Assembly: GCF_021341665.1 (NCBI RefSeq)
Contig: NZ_JAJTTH010000001.1
Span: forward strand, 806,001 to 870,000
Direction of reading: 5' to 3'
DNA: 64,000 nucleotides
Source of the DNA: Pseudomonas sp. Au-Pse12
GTDB taxonomy: Bacteria > Pseudomonadota > Gammaproteobacteria > Pseudomonadales > Pseudomonadaceae
A program made the position numbers and the translations under genes. Of this stretch, positions 1-12,050 are shown in pieces. The first letter of the stretch is position 1; every line of letters begins with the position of its first letter. The notes under the pieces are model-generated. The model was not told the DNA's origin. It searched no databases and saw only the letters and a program-made list of their open reading frames with translations.

Positions 1-72
1 CAGGTTGCCCGCGCGGTGACCCGGCTGGAACAGGCGCTGCGCGACCTCAACCAGTCCTTGCAAGTGCACTGA
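1..72 (+). CDS. 3' end of an unidentified CDS (partial)
   Basis: An open frame enters from the left edge and ends at a TGA at 70-72. The visible 23 residues end in RDLNQSLQVH and form an amphipathic, probably helical tail (VARAVTRLEQALRDL). Such tails are common at the ends of PLP-dependent aminotransferases, but this is too little to name the protein. It converges on the AraC gene at 102-1022. Confidence 0.5.
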   Translation, partial: QVARAVTRLEQALRDLNQSLQVH

Positions 73-101
73 CAGGCCCGCGCGGAATGCGTTCGGGTCG
101 C

Positions 102-1022
102 CTAGCGATGCCGGGCGCCAGGCGCGCAACGCTTCAGGGTCTGGCTCGGCAGCTCCTTGAACAGCGCCCGATAGCTGCTGGAAAACCGCCCCAGGTGCCA
201 GAACGACCACTGCATCGCCACTTCGGCCACGGTGGTTTCCAATGGCCCACGCCTGAGCAGCTCGCGGTGCGCGCTGTTCAGCCGGCGCAAGCGCAACCAT
301 TGGCTGGGGGCCATTCCGGTAAAGGCCTTGAACGCGCTCTGCAACTGGCGCAGGGAGACCCCGGCCACCTGGGACAGCTCCAGCAGGTTGAGGGTTTCCT
401 CGGGGACATCGGCGGCCCACTGCGCCACGCGCTGCATGATCGCCCGCTCTTCGCTGCGCCGTTGCAGGCCGCCACGGTCCAGGCGCACGCAGGCGTTGTC
501 GAGGATGTACAGGCAGTCGTCCAGCAATTGCTGGGTCAAGGCTTCGCGGCTGGGTGGGTCGAGGGCCTGGGACAAACGGGTCAGGGTTGAACTCAACCAG
601 CGACAGAACAAGGCGTTCTGCTGGCTGCAAAGCGGCGCCATGAACAAGCCGTCGAGGCGCTCCAGCCCCAGGCCCTGGCCCTGGACGAACGCGGGGCCGA
701 ACACCACCGCCACTTCCTGGTAGTTCTCCGGGGTGATCCAGATATTGCGGCTCTCGCCATTGAGCACGTACAGGGCGTTGTCGCTGCGGTCGAAACAGAA
801 CGCCAGGGCGCCTTGCGGAGCGCTGAAATTCTGCTCGACCCGAGTGTTCATGCATTCCTCGTAGATCTCCACGCCCTGCAGGTCGAGGTAGCGCACCAGG
901 CCGTTGAAATGCCCGGGGGACATCTGCTGGTAATGCTGGACCCAACCCGGGGTGGCACGGATCTGATCGGCGACATCGAAGGTGTTGAACGCTTGGACCT
1001 GAAGCGGATTGGACACTGTCAT
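102..1022 (-). CDS. AraC-family transcriptional regulator
   Basis: A 306-residue protein with an AraC/XylS-type double helix-turn-helix in the last ~90 residues (LSQVAGVSLRQLQSAFK, then WHLGRFSSSYRALFKELPSQ). The ~200-residue N-terminal part is probably the effector or dimerisation domain and resembles EutR/ethanolamine-type regulators. The ATG at 1022 is preferred over the longer frame to 1175 because residues before MTVSNPLQ look non-coding and homologues start there. It is divergent from the gamma-glutamylpolyamine synthetase operon across 163 nt, so control of polyamine or amine catabolism is plausible but inferred. Confidence 0.85.
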   Translation of the reverse strand: MTVSNPLQVQAFNTFDVADQIRATPGWVQHYQQMSPGHFNGLVRYLDLQGVEIYEECMNTRVEQNFSAPQGALAFCFDRSDNALYVLNGESRNIWITPENYQEVAVVFGPAFVQGQGLGLERLDGLFMAPLCSQQNALFCRWLSSTLTRLSQALDPPSREALTQQLLDDCLYILDNACVRLDRGGLQRRSEERAIMQRVAQWAADVPEETLNLLELSQVAGVSLRQLQSAFKAFTGMAPSQWLRLRRLNSAHRELLRRGPLETTVAEVAMQWSFWHLGRFSSSYRALFKELPSQTLKRCAPGARHR

Positions 1023-1185
1023 CGGGGGACCTTGCGCACTCTTTTGGTGCGCTTTGGTGCTGCTTAAAGTGGATAGATGGAACAACAAGGCTCGCCCAAG
1101 ATAGTCGCCAATGCGCCGCAGGGGAAGCCTTGCCGGGATACTCCCGCTCACCTCGGAGCAGACAAAAACAATCATCGAGGTCTTT

Positions 1186-4990
<3,805 letters not shown>

Positions 4991-5018
4991 CGGCCCATCG
5001 CTGGCAGCGCCCGGCCCC

Positions 5019-5045
5019 GCAGCAGCCGGCTTGCCGGCGAGCCCG
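5019..5045. repeat. REP-type palindromic element
   Basis: The sequence GCCGGCTTGCCGGC (5025-5038) forms a short hairpin and sits in the AGCAGCCGGCTTGCCGGCGA context that recurs in intergenic DNA of the P. fluorescens group. It lies between the convergent oxidoreductase and hydrolase genes, a usual place for REPs. It may also help transcription termination. Confidence 0.6.
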
Positions 5046-5048
5046 CGC

Positions 5049-6014
5049 CTAGGCGCGGTCAGGCCCCGACACAAAGCGTCGCTGCAGAAAATCCAGCAAC
5101 AGTGCATTGACTCGCTGCGGCTGTTCGCTCTGGATCCAGTGCCCGCAATCCGCCAGCAGGTGCTGCTCCAGATCAACCACCTTGGCGGGCATGCGCTTGA
5201 CCGTGTGTGCCTCCAGTACGCCCACCGGGTCCTGGTCCCCGAGCAGGAACAAGGTCGGTTGCCGGACCAGGGCATCGGCGAGGAACTCGGTGCGCTGCCA
5301 GTTGCGTTCGAAGTTGCGGTACCAGTTCAGCGCGCCGCGAAAGCCGCGCCCGGCGAAGGTCTGGCGATAGGCCTGGAAATCTTCCGCGCTGCACCAATGC
5401 GGCAGCCCGTCGGGCACTGTCACCCCATCGAACAACCAGGCATCGGCCGGCTTGCTTTGCAGCAGCGCGCCGACATTGCCCATGAACAGGCGCAGGCTGG
5501 CGTCGATATCGGCGTCCAGTTCGGCTTCGGCAAGCCCCGGTTGCTGGAAATACAGGATGTAATTGAAGTGCTCGCCATGCACCTCGCGCATAATCTCGCT
5601 GGCCGGGCGTTTCGGCCGTCCGGCAAAAGGCACTGACAGGGTCACCAGCGCCGCCACTCGCTGCGGCTCCAGCAACGCCAGATGCCAGGCCACGGGGGCG
5701 CCCCAGTCGTGGCCGACGATGCACACCCGCTGCTGATGGAACGCGTCCATGGCCTGCTGGATGTCGGCGCACAGGGTCAGCAAGTCATAGGCTTCGACCG
5801 CCTCGGGCGCCGAGCTGCGGCCATAGCCGCGCATTTCCGGGACGAACACCCGGAACCCCGCCGCCACCAGCGCCGGCACCTGATAGCGCCAGGAATGCCA
5901 GCACTCGGGAAAGCCGTGCAGCAGCCACACCGGCTGCCCGTGCTCGGGGCCACTGACCCAGACACTGAGCTCGATGCCGTTGACGGCCAGAACATGCTGT
6001 TGAGAGGAAGTCAT
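5049..6014 (-). CDS. Alpha/beta hydrolase, epoxide hydrolase-like
   Basis: A 321-residue alpha/beta-hydrolase. The oxyanion motif is HGFPE (33-37). The nucleophile elbow is GHDWGAP with Asp103 rather than Ser, and MRGYGRS follows the pattern of soluble epoxide hydrolases. The acid region FLLGDQDPVG and the His region DCGHWIQSEQP complete the triad. An Asp nucleophile also occurs in haloacid/fluoroacetate dehalogenases, so dehalogenase is the alternative. The gene stands alone, with its own start at 6014, convergent with the polyamine operon and downstream of the TetR gene on the same strand. Confidence 0.88.
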   Translation of the reverse strand: MTSSQQHVLAVNGIELSVWVSGPEHGQPVWLLHGFPECWHSWRYQVPALVAAGFRVFVPEMRGYGRSSAPEAVEAYDLLTLCADIQQAMDAFHQQRVCIVGHDWGAPVAWHLALLEPQRVAALVTLSVPFAGRPKRPASEIMREVHGEHFNYILYFQQPGLAEAELDADIDASLRLFMGNVGALLQSKPADAWLFDGVTVPDGLPHWCSAEDFQAYRQTFAGRGFRGALNWYRNFERNWQRTEFLADALVRQPTLFLLGDQDPVGVLEAHTVKRMPAKVVDLEQHLLADCGHWIQSEQPQRVNALLLDFLQRRFVSGPDRA

Positions 6015-6135
6015 GGCGAGTGCTCCAAGGCAGAGGCAAGGAGCAGAACCTAGCAGATGCGCCCCCGCGCCCCGAGAATCATTGATGCGTCGAATGATCC
6101 TGCTGCGCTCTCGGGGCGGGCCGCTCAGCCGGGCA

Positions 6136-6879
6136 TTACCCGACCAGGGAGTGGGATTGCTGGCGGATCAGGCGCTGTGTATCGAGGACTTTCTCCAGCG
6201 CCTGCTCGGAATCGGGGTCCTGCATCGGCGCGCGAATCGCCGCCGACACCAAGCTGATCAACTTGGCCATGACCTCAGCATCGGTGGCCGGCCGCCCCAG
6301 GCTCATGGCTTGCATCAGCAGGCGCAGTTCGGTGCCGGCCATCACCCCGGAAATCGCCTTGAGGGCAAATTGCAGGCGCACCCCCAGTTCGTTGCGCGGC
6401 AGGTCCGGCAAGGCCAGGGCGAACGCCTTGAAGAAGCGCTCGAACACCGGCTGGTAATGCTCCTTGAGGTATTCCTGGATGAACGGCGACGTGTCGCTGT
6501 AGACCCGGCCGAGAAAGCGAATGAACGAACGCCCCTCGACCCCACCGCTCTCGCCACTGCGCTCAAGGCCCATGGCCGGGGCAAACAGCACGCCCAGCAG
6601 GGTCTCGCAATCCAGTGGGCCCTCGGCCTGCTCCTCGCATTTGGCCAGGAGCTCCAGGCGTTGATCGTTGAGTGGCCCCAGGCGCTGCATCAGCAAGGCT
6701 TTCATCAGCGAATCCTTGTCGCCGAAGTGATAGTTCACCGCCGCCAGGTTGACCTTGGCCCGCTCGGTGATCTGACGCAGCAGCACGGCGTCGTAGCCGT
6801 ACTTGATAAATAATGCCTCGGTCGCTTCCAGCAGTCGGGTCTTGGTGACATTGGGGGCACTGAGTTTCTTGGCGACCAT
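6136..6879 (-). CDS. TetR-family regulator, PsrA-like
   Basis: A 247-residue regulator. The N-terminal TetR helix-turn-helix (about 13-60) ends in KVNLAAVNYHFGDKDSL, nearly the wording of PsrA, the acyl-responsive repressor of P. aeruginosa. The C-terminal part (FIRFLGRVYSDTSPFIQEYL, about 120-140) matches the PsrA ligand-binding domain layout. Known: PsrA binds (G/C)AAAC(N2-4)GTTT(G/C) and responds to long-chain acyl signals. Here CAAACAATGTTTT and GAACAGTGTTTT occur in the divergent region between this gene and the efflux operon. I infer auto-repression and control of the efflux operon, and possibly of the fatty-acid and alkane genes downstream. It is a paralogue of psrA rather than clearly psrA itself. 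Confidence 0.88.
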   Translation of the reverse strand: MVAKKLSAPNVTKTRLLEATEALFIKYGYDAVLLRQITERAKVNLAAVNYHFGDKDSLMKALLMQRLGPLNDQRLELLAKCEEQAEGPLDCETLLGVLFAPAMGLERSGESGGVEGRSFIRFLGRVYSDTSPFIQEYLKEHYQPVFERFFKAFALALPDLPRNELGVRLQFALKAISGVMAGTELRLLMQAMSLGRPATDAEVMAKLISLVSAAIRAPMQDPDSEQALEKVLDTQRLIRQQSHSLVG

Positions 6880-6914
6880 GGAGGACTAACCTTTGCTGGG
6901 ATGAAAAACTGACC

Positions 6915-6942
6915 GTTCGAACAGTGTTTTAAAAAAAAATTT
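6915..6942. promoter_or_regulatory. Putative PsrA-like operator A (TetR promoter)
   Basis: GAACAGTGTTTTAAAA (6919-6934) follows a GTTCGAAC palindrome and is 36-64 bp upstream of the tetR start. It resembles the PsrA box GAAAC-N-GTTTC and matches site B at 7117-7145 in its core (AACANTGTTTTWAAA). Regulatory function is inferred. Confidence 0.5.
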
Positions 6943-7116
6943 GATTTTTTATACCCGCGAGGAGCCCTAAAAGCAAGCGCCTCACGGACGCCCCCGGCCC
7001 CGCAAGAACCTTTTATGACCCGTGAGTCCCCTGTGGCGAAGACTTTCAGAAAATCCTCAAAATGCCCTCAATTAGCCGATTCAGACGGCTGGCGTGGCTG
7101 GGTGAACGCAGTTACT

Positions 7117-7145
7117 ATTCAAACAATGTTTTTAAAATAATAAAT
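7117..7145. promoter_or_regulatory. Putative PsrA-like operator B (efflux operon promoter)
   Basis: ATTCAAACAATGTTTTTAAA contains the inverted half-sites AAACA/TGTTT with a 1-nt spacer, then AATAATAAAT. It lies about 100-128 bp upstream of the efflux operon start and is the best match in the window to the published PsrA box form CAAAC-N3-GTTT. Confidence 0.55.
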
Positions 7146-7244
7146 AAAACCAGAGCTTGACCCTGCCCCTGAACAGCGCTGTTGCGCGATCCATGCGCCC
7201 CGTTCCGTTCAAGCAGGCAGTCGAGCCAGCCGGCGCGGTAAGCG

Positions 7245-7949
7245 ATGACAGAGACGATAATCGAGCAAGGTTTTATCTCCCTGCAGGGCATAGGCAAGAG
7301 CTATCGGCTGGCGGAGCAACCGCTCCATATTCTCAAGAACGTTTCCCTGTCCATCGAAGTCGGTGAAAGCTGCGCCATTCTCGGTGCCTCCGGCTCCGGC
7401 AAGAGCACCCTGCTGAACATCCTCGGCCTGCTGGATTTGCCCGACAGCGGTGACTACCGCTTCGCCGGCCACGATATCTTTCGCGCCAGCCCCGACCAGC
7501 TGGCGGCGATCCGCAACCAGCAGATCGGCTTCGTGTTCCAGAGTTTCAACCTGCTGCCCCGCCTCAGTGCCCTGGACAACGTGGCCCTGCCCCTGAGCTA
7601 CCGTGGCGTGGCCCGTCGGGAATCCCTCGACCGGGCCATGCACATGCTCGACCAGGTGGGCCTCGGCCAGCGCGCCGACCACCGCCCCGCCGACCTCTCC
7701 GGCGGCCAGCGCCAGCGCGTGGCGATTGCCCGGGCGCTGGTGGGCGAACCCTCGGTGATTCTCGCCGACGAACCCACCGGCAACCTCGACAGCCACACCG
7801 CCCGGGACATCATGGACCTGCTGCTGGCATTGAACCGCGAGCGCCAGGTCACCCTGATCATCGTCACCCACGACCCGAACATCGCCCAGCGCCTGGAACG
7901 GCAGATTCGCGTCACCAATGGCGTGGTGCAGGAGGCCTGCCCGGCATGA
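7245..7949 (+). CDS. ABC exporter ATP-binding protein, MacB/LolD type
   Basis: A 234-residue ATPase with Walker A GASGSGKST (47-55), Q-loop FVFQSFNLLPRL, signature LSGGQRQRVAIARAL, Walker B VILADEPTGNLDS and H-loop VTHD. FQSFNLL and EPTGNLDS are typical of the MacB/LolD/FtsE group. Its stop overlaps the permease start by 4 nt. In P. aeruginosa-type MacB the ATPase and permease are fused; here they are separate genes. It is the first gene of a four-gene operon under a promoter shared with the PsrA-like regulator. Confidence 0.93.
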   Translation: MTETIIEQGFISLQGIGKSYRLAEQPLHILKNVSLSIEVGESCAILGASGSGKSTLLNILGLLDLPDSGDYRFAGHDIFRASPDQLAAIRNQQIGFVFQSFNLLPRLSALDNVALPLSYRGVARRESLDRAMHMLDQVGLGQRADHRPADLSGGQRQRVAIARALVGEPSVILADEPTGNLDSHTARDIMDLLLALNRERQVTLIIVTHDPNIAQRLERQIRVTNGVVQEACPA

Positions 7950-9145
7950 GCCTCAAGGTCGAGCAAAGCGCCAGCCAGTTGCTGCATGAAGCCTTCGTCA
8001 GCCTGCGCACCCTGGGCAAACGCTCGATCCTGGCCTTGCTCGGCATCGTCATCGGCAGTTCATCGGTGGTGGCGCTGATCAACATCGGCCACAACGCCGC
8101 CGAGGACGCCGCGGCGATCTTCCAGGACATGGGCACCGACACCCTGGCCGTGCAGTTCCCCGACTCCTCGGCCAACCGCAATCCGATGCCCCCGACCCTG
8201 GATATCGAGCGCCTGTACCGGCAGCTGCCAGGCCTGATGCACATCGCCCCGGTGGCGCTGTTCAGCGGGCCGGTGGTCTACCAGGGCAGAACCAGCAACG
8301 CCAACCTGGTGGGCAGCACCGCGCAACTGGCCGAGGCGATGCGCCTGCAGTTGCGCGAAGGGCGCTTTCTGTCGGAGTTCGACGCCGGCGAAACCTATGC
8401 GGTGGTAGGCGAACACATTGCCCAGGCCCTGAGCCAACCCGATGCTCCCCTGCGCCTGGGGGACAGGATCCGCATCAACGACTACCTGTTCCAGGTCATT
8501 GGCATCCTGCGCGATCAACCCGCCGCCGTGCTGATCCCGGTACAGACCAACGAATCGCTGTTCATCCCGCTGCCGGGCATGCGCCGGGTGGCCTCGGCAC
8601 CGCAGATCAGCAACCTGATCGTCCGCGCCGCGCCGGCCCAGGACATGAATCAGCTGGCGCAGGCCCTGGGCGATGCCCTGAAGCAGCTGCTGCCCGGGCG
8701 CAATGTCGAGGTGCAAGTGCCGCAAAAGATCATCGACGGCATGACCCGGCAAAGCCGCACTTTCGGTTACCTGCTGATGGCCCTGGGCGGCATCTCGCTG
8801 GTGGGCGGCGGGGTCGGGGTGATGAACGTGATGCTGATGAACGTCTCCGAGCGCCGCCGGGAGATCGGCATCCGCATGGCCCTGGGGGCCCGGCGTCGGG
8901 ACATCCGCAATCTGTTCCTGCTCGAAGCGGTGACCCTGACGGCGGTGGGCGCCCTGTCCGGTGCGGTGCTGGGCATGAGCGCCGCCTACCTCTATGCCCG
9001 CGTCTCGGGCTGGACCTTCTCCCTGGCCTCCGCGTCCCTGCCCCTGGGCATCGGCAGCACCTTGCTGATCGGGCTGTTTTTCGGCCTCTACCCCGCCATC
9101 TCGGCCTCGCGCCTGCAACCGGTGGAGGCCCTGCGGGATGAATGA
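7946..9145 (+). CDS. MacB-type ABC transporter permease
   Basis: A 399-residue permease with MacB architecture: one N-terminal membrane segment (about 28-50, ILALLGIVIGSSSVVAL), a large periplasmic MacB_PCD domain (about 55-265), and three C-terminal segments in the FtsX-like region (GGISLVGGGVGVMNVMLMNV, then SERRREIGIRMALGARR, a family hallmark). It acts in the inner membrane, coupling ATP hydrolysis to movement of periplasmic substrate through a TolC-like duct (family knowledge). It is coupled to the ATPase upstream and overlaps the outer-membrane factor gene by 8 nt. The substrate is unknown. Confidence 0.93.
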   Translation: MSLKVEQSASQLLHEAFVSLRTLGKRSILALLGIVIGSSSVVALINIGHNAAEDAAAIFQDMGTDTLAVQFPDSSANRNPMPPTLDIERLYRQLPGLMHIAPVALFSGPVVYQGRTSNANLVGSTAQLAEAMRLQLREGRFLSEFDAGETYAVVGEHIAQALSQPDAPLRLGDRIRINDYLFQVIGILRDQPAAVLIPVQTNESLFIPLPGMRRVASAPQISNLIVRAAPAQDMNQLAQALGDALKQLLPGRNVEVQVPQKIIDGMTRQSRTFGYLLMALGGISLVGGGVGVMNVMLMNVSERRREIGIRMALGARRRDIRNLFLLEAVTLTAVGALSGAVLGMSAAYLYARVSGWTFSLASASLPLGIGSTLLIGLFFGLYPAISASRLQPVEALRDE

Positions 9146-10649
9146 TCGTGCGCGTCGTGCCGCCCTGCTGCCGTGCCTGCTGCTGTGCTTGCTCAACCCG
9201 CTGAGCCAGGCCGCGGCCCGGGAGATGAATGTCGCCAGCCAGGCGTCGGCTCCGAGCCTGCGCAGCAGCTACAACCGCAGCGCGCTGCTCAGCCAGCAGC
9301 AGACCGACCTGAGCCTGGGCGACGCGGTGTACCTGGGGCTGCGCAACAACCGCGGGATTCGCAGCGCCTACCTGCAACGAGTGGCGCAGAAGTTCGACCT
9401 GCGGGTATCGGAAGATGCCTTCAACCCCAAGCTGCTGCTCAGTGGCACCTACCAGGCCAACCGGGGCAGCAACGACGGTGTACGCAACGCCACGCTCAAC
9501 CCCACCACCAGCCTGCTCGGGGAGTACGGCACGCGCCTGAGCATGGCCTGGCGCCAGGAGCTGAACAACGCCAACCACGCTGGCTATTACCGCCGCGATG
9601 GCCTGGACCTGGCCATCATCCAGCCCTTGCTCAGGGGGGCCGGCTGGGACGTGACCACCGCTCCGCTGCGCCTGGCGCGGATCAATGAGCAGGCCTACCG
9701 GCTCAACCTCAAGGCCAACGTGGCGCAGACCATCACTGACATCATCTCCGCCTACCGCGAGCTGCTGCGGGCCCAGGAGCAACTGAGCATCGTGCAAGAC
9801 GCGCTCAAGCGCGCCAATGCCCTGCTGCAGGTGAACAAAGCGCTGATCGCCGCCGGACGCATGGCGGAGTTCGAGATCGTGCAAACCGAAGCCGATATCG
9901 CCAGCCAGGAACTGGGGGTCGAGGAAGCGCGCAATCAGGTGGACATCAACCGCCTGTCGCTGCTGCGCCTTCTGGCCCTGGACCTGTCGACCCGGATCCG
10001 CGCCAGCGACGCCCTGCAGGCTGCGCGCATCAGCATCGAACAGCAGGACGCCTTGCGCATGGCCCAGGCCCAGCAACCCACTTACCTGGCGACGCTGCTG
10101 GGCAGCCAGCAGGCCGACCTGAACCTGATCATGGCCAAGGACCAGAGCCGTTGGGACGTCTCCCTGGTGGCCGGGGCCAACCAGGTGCGCAACCGTTTCG
10201 ACAATGACACCGGCAACGGTAGCGGGCGCAGCTGGGACAGTTATGCCGGCGTTCAGGTGCAGATCCCGATCGGCGACCTGAGCACTCGCCAGGCGGAAGT
10301 CCACGCCCGGGTCGACGTGGAGAACCAGGCGCTGGTCCAGGCCGACGCGCGCCAGGCCCTGGAACGCAGCGTCAACGATGTGGTGCGCGACCTGGGCACC
10401 CGCTGGCGCCAGTATGAAATCTCCCAGCGCGCCGTCGAGCTGTCCAAGCGCAAGCTGGAGATCGAGCGGGAAAAGCTCAGCGCAGGCCGCTCCAGCAACT
10501 TCCAGGTGCTGAGCTACGAGAGCGACCTGCGCAACAGCGAGAACGCCCGCCTGAACGCGCTCATCGCCTACCTCAACGCCCAGAGCCAGCTGGATCTGAC
10601 CCTGGGCATGACCTTGGAGACCTGGGACATTGCGCTCAATGACTACTGA
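9138..10649 (+). CDS. TolC-family outer membrane efflux protein
   Basis: A 503-residue protein with a signal peptide (LLPCLLLCLLNPLSQAAA, ending about residue 27). It then has two long alpha-helical repeats typical of TolC/OprM factors, with Gln/Ala-rich heptads such as NARLNALIAYLNAQSQLDLT near the end. It lacks the Cys lipobox of OprM-like lipoproteins. Position between the permease and the adaptor, with overlaps on both sides (8 and 11 nt), indicates it is the dedicated outer-membrane channel of this pump. Confidence 0.88.
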   Translation: MNDRARRAALLPCLLLCLLNPLSQAAAREMNVASQASAPSLRSSYNRSALLSQQQTDLSLGDAVYLGLRNNRGIRSAYLQRVAQKFDLRVSEDAFNPKLLLSGTYQANRGSNDGVRNATLNPTTSLLGEYGTRLSMAWRQELNNANHAGYYRRDGLDLAIIQPLLRGAGWDVTTAPLRLARINEQAYRLNLKANVAQTITDIISAYRELLRAQEQLSIVQDALKRANALLQVNKALIAAGRMAEFEIVQTEADIASQELGVEEARNQVDINRLSLLRLLALDLSTRIRASDALQAARISIEQQDALRMAQAQQPTYLATLLGSQQADLNLIMAKDQSRWDVSLVAGANQVRNRFDNDTGNGSGRSWDSYAGVQVQIPIGDLSTRQAEVHARVDVENQALVQADARQALERSVNDVVRDLGTRWRQYEISQRAVELSKRKLEIEREKLSAGRSSNFQVLSYESDLRNSENARLNALIAYLNAQSQLDLTLGMTLETWDIALNDY

Positions 10650-11922
10650 TCAAAACAGCTCGCGCGCAGGCTATGTGCGGGTCGCCGTGGTCGCGGGCCT
10701 GCTGCTGGTGGCCGGCGCCGGCCTGCTCAGTTTCAGGACCCCGGCCGGTTCCGCCGTCGAGGCGCAGCCTTGGGTCGAGGTCAAAAGCGCCCCGCTGGTG
10801 CATCAGATCGGCCTGGTGGGCAAGATCGAACCGCAGCGGACCATCAGCCTGACGGCGCCTTTCGACGGCAATGTCCTGGCCAACCTGGTGGAACAGGGGC
10901 AGCGGGTCGAGGTCGGCCAGACCTTGTTGAAAATGGACCCGAGCCTGATCGAGATCCAGCTGCGCGAGGCCCTGTCGACACAGCTCAAGGCCCGGCGCAC
11001 CGTGCAGGAGCTGCAGGACTGGAGCAACAGCCCCCAGGTGGCCCGGGCACGCCGCGCCCTGCGCACCTCGCAGATGACGGTCGGCAACTCCGAACGCAAG
11101 CTCAACGAGAGCCAGAACCTGTTCACCCGCGGGATCATTCCGCGCAATGAGCTGGATGACCTGACCCAGCAACTGCAGACCCAGCGCCTGGACCTTTCCG
11201 CGGCCGAGGGCGAATTGCAGCAAGCGCTGGACCAGGGCAAGGGAGAATACCGGCAGATCGCCGAGATGGAACTGACCAACGCCACGGTCAAGTACGAAGC
11301 CCTGCGCATCCTGCTGGCGGGCAAGGACATCCTCGCCCCGTTTACCGGCATTGTGGTTCCGGCGCCGGGCATCACCCTGTTACCGAATGCCACTGCCAGC
11401 GCCGGCCCGGTGCAGACCGGCAGCAAGGTCGGCCAGGGCCAGGTGCTGTTCGGCCTGGCCAACATCGAGCAATTGAAGATCGTCAGCAAGGTTTCGGAGC
11501 TGGACATCAACCAACTGCACCCGGGCCAGAGCGTCGAGATCCTCGGCGACGGCTTCGACGGCGAGCGCCTCAGTGGCGTGGTCGATATCGTCAGCAGCCT
11601 GGCCTTGCCGGGGGACGCCTCCGGCGGCAGCGCGCAGTTCCCGGTGAGCCTGTCGATACCCAAGCTCAGCCGCGAGCAACTGCAACGGGTGCGCCTGGGC
11701 ATGAGCGCGCGGCTGACCATCATCACCTACCGCAACGACCAGGCGATCGTAGTGCCGCCCGCGGCGATCCAGCGGGCCGCGGACGGCCTGAGCGTGGAGT
11801 ACCGGGCGGCATCCGACCAGCCAAGCCAGCGCGTGCCGGTGACCGTGGGCCAATCGACCCCGGAAGGTGTGGAAGTGTTTGGCCTGCAACCCGGCCAGGT
11901 GCGCTTGCCCAACGCCTTGTAG
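10639..11922 (+). CDS. Periplasmic adaptor (HlyD/MacA-type membrane fusion protein)
   Basis: A 427-residue protein with an N-terminal membrane anchor (about 14-35, VRVAVVAGLLLVAGAGLLSF). A biotinyl-lipoyl-like half follows (GKIEPQRTISLTAPFDGNVL), then a coiled-coil hairpin (about 110-215) and the second lipoyl/beta-barrel half (DILAPFTGIVVPAPG). The ATG at 10639 overlaps the TolC gene by 11 nt; an upstream start at 10630 is less likely. It completes a tripartite pump in the order ATPase-permease-channel-adaptor, unlike the usual macA-macB order. Confidence 0.9.
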   Translation: MTTDQNSSRAGYVRVAVVAGLLLVAGAGLLSFRTPAGSAVEAQPWVEVKSAPLVHQIGLVGKIEPQRTISLTAPFDGNVLANLVEQGQRVEVGQTLLKMDPSLIEIQLREALSTQLKARRTVQELQDWSNSPQVARARRALRTSQMTVGNSERKLNESQNLFTRGIIPRNELDDLTQQLQTQRLDLSAAEGELQQALDQGKGEYRQIAEMELTNATVKYEALRILLAGKDILAPFTGIVVPAPGITLLPNATASAGPVQTGSKVGQGQVLFGLANIEQLKIVSKVSELDINQLHPGQSVEILGDGFDGERLSGVVDIVSSLALPGDASGGSAQFPVSLSIPKLSREQLQRVRLGMSARLTIITYRNDQAIVVPPAAIQRAADGLSVEYRAASDQPSQRVPVTVGQSTPEGVEVFGLQPGQVRLPNAL

Positions 11923-11991
11923 GCGCAGGCTTGCCGGGTGATTGCCCGAAGAGCCTCTAGCGCCCTCGGGCTTCTTGCATCCCTGCGGGCC

Positions 11992-12018
11992 GTTCGCAGC
12001 CTGCGGCAGCGGCTACAC
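11992..12018. repeat. REP-like element
   Basis: GTTCGCAGCCTGCGGCAGCG then GCTAC matches a widespread Pseudomonas intergenic repeat (core GCAGCCTGCGGCAGC). It lies between the convergent adaptor and fadD genes. Confidence 0.5.
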
Positions 12019-12050
12019 CAACCTCAGTGGGTAGCCACTGCCTCAGGGCC

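Larger units (their letters stand above)
6880..7244. other. Divergent intergenic region, 365 bp, AT-rich relative to neighbours
   Basis: There is no convincing gene: small frames here lack ribosome sites and codon bias. The region holds two related AT-rich operator-like islands about 200 bp apart, one next to each divergent start. It therefore probably contains the promoters of the TetR gene and of the efflux operon. Confidence 0.6.

Noticed and set aside
7115..7297. A 60-codon minus-strand frame in the tetR/efflux intergenic region
   Set aside because: It overlaps the efflux start and the operator-like site B, has no ribosome site or recognisable protein features.
11943..11972. A GCCCGA/TCGGGC pair considered as a bidirectional terminator between the efflux adaptor and fadD genes
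   Set aside because: Only 6 bp with a long loop and no T-run; the nearby REP-like element explains the local symmetry better.
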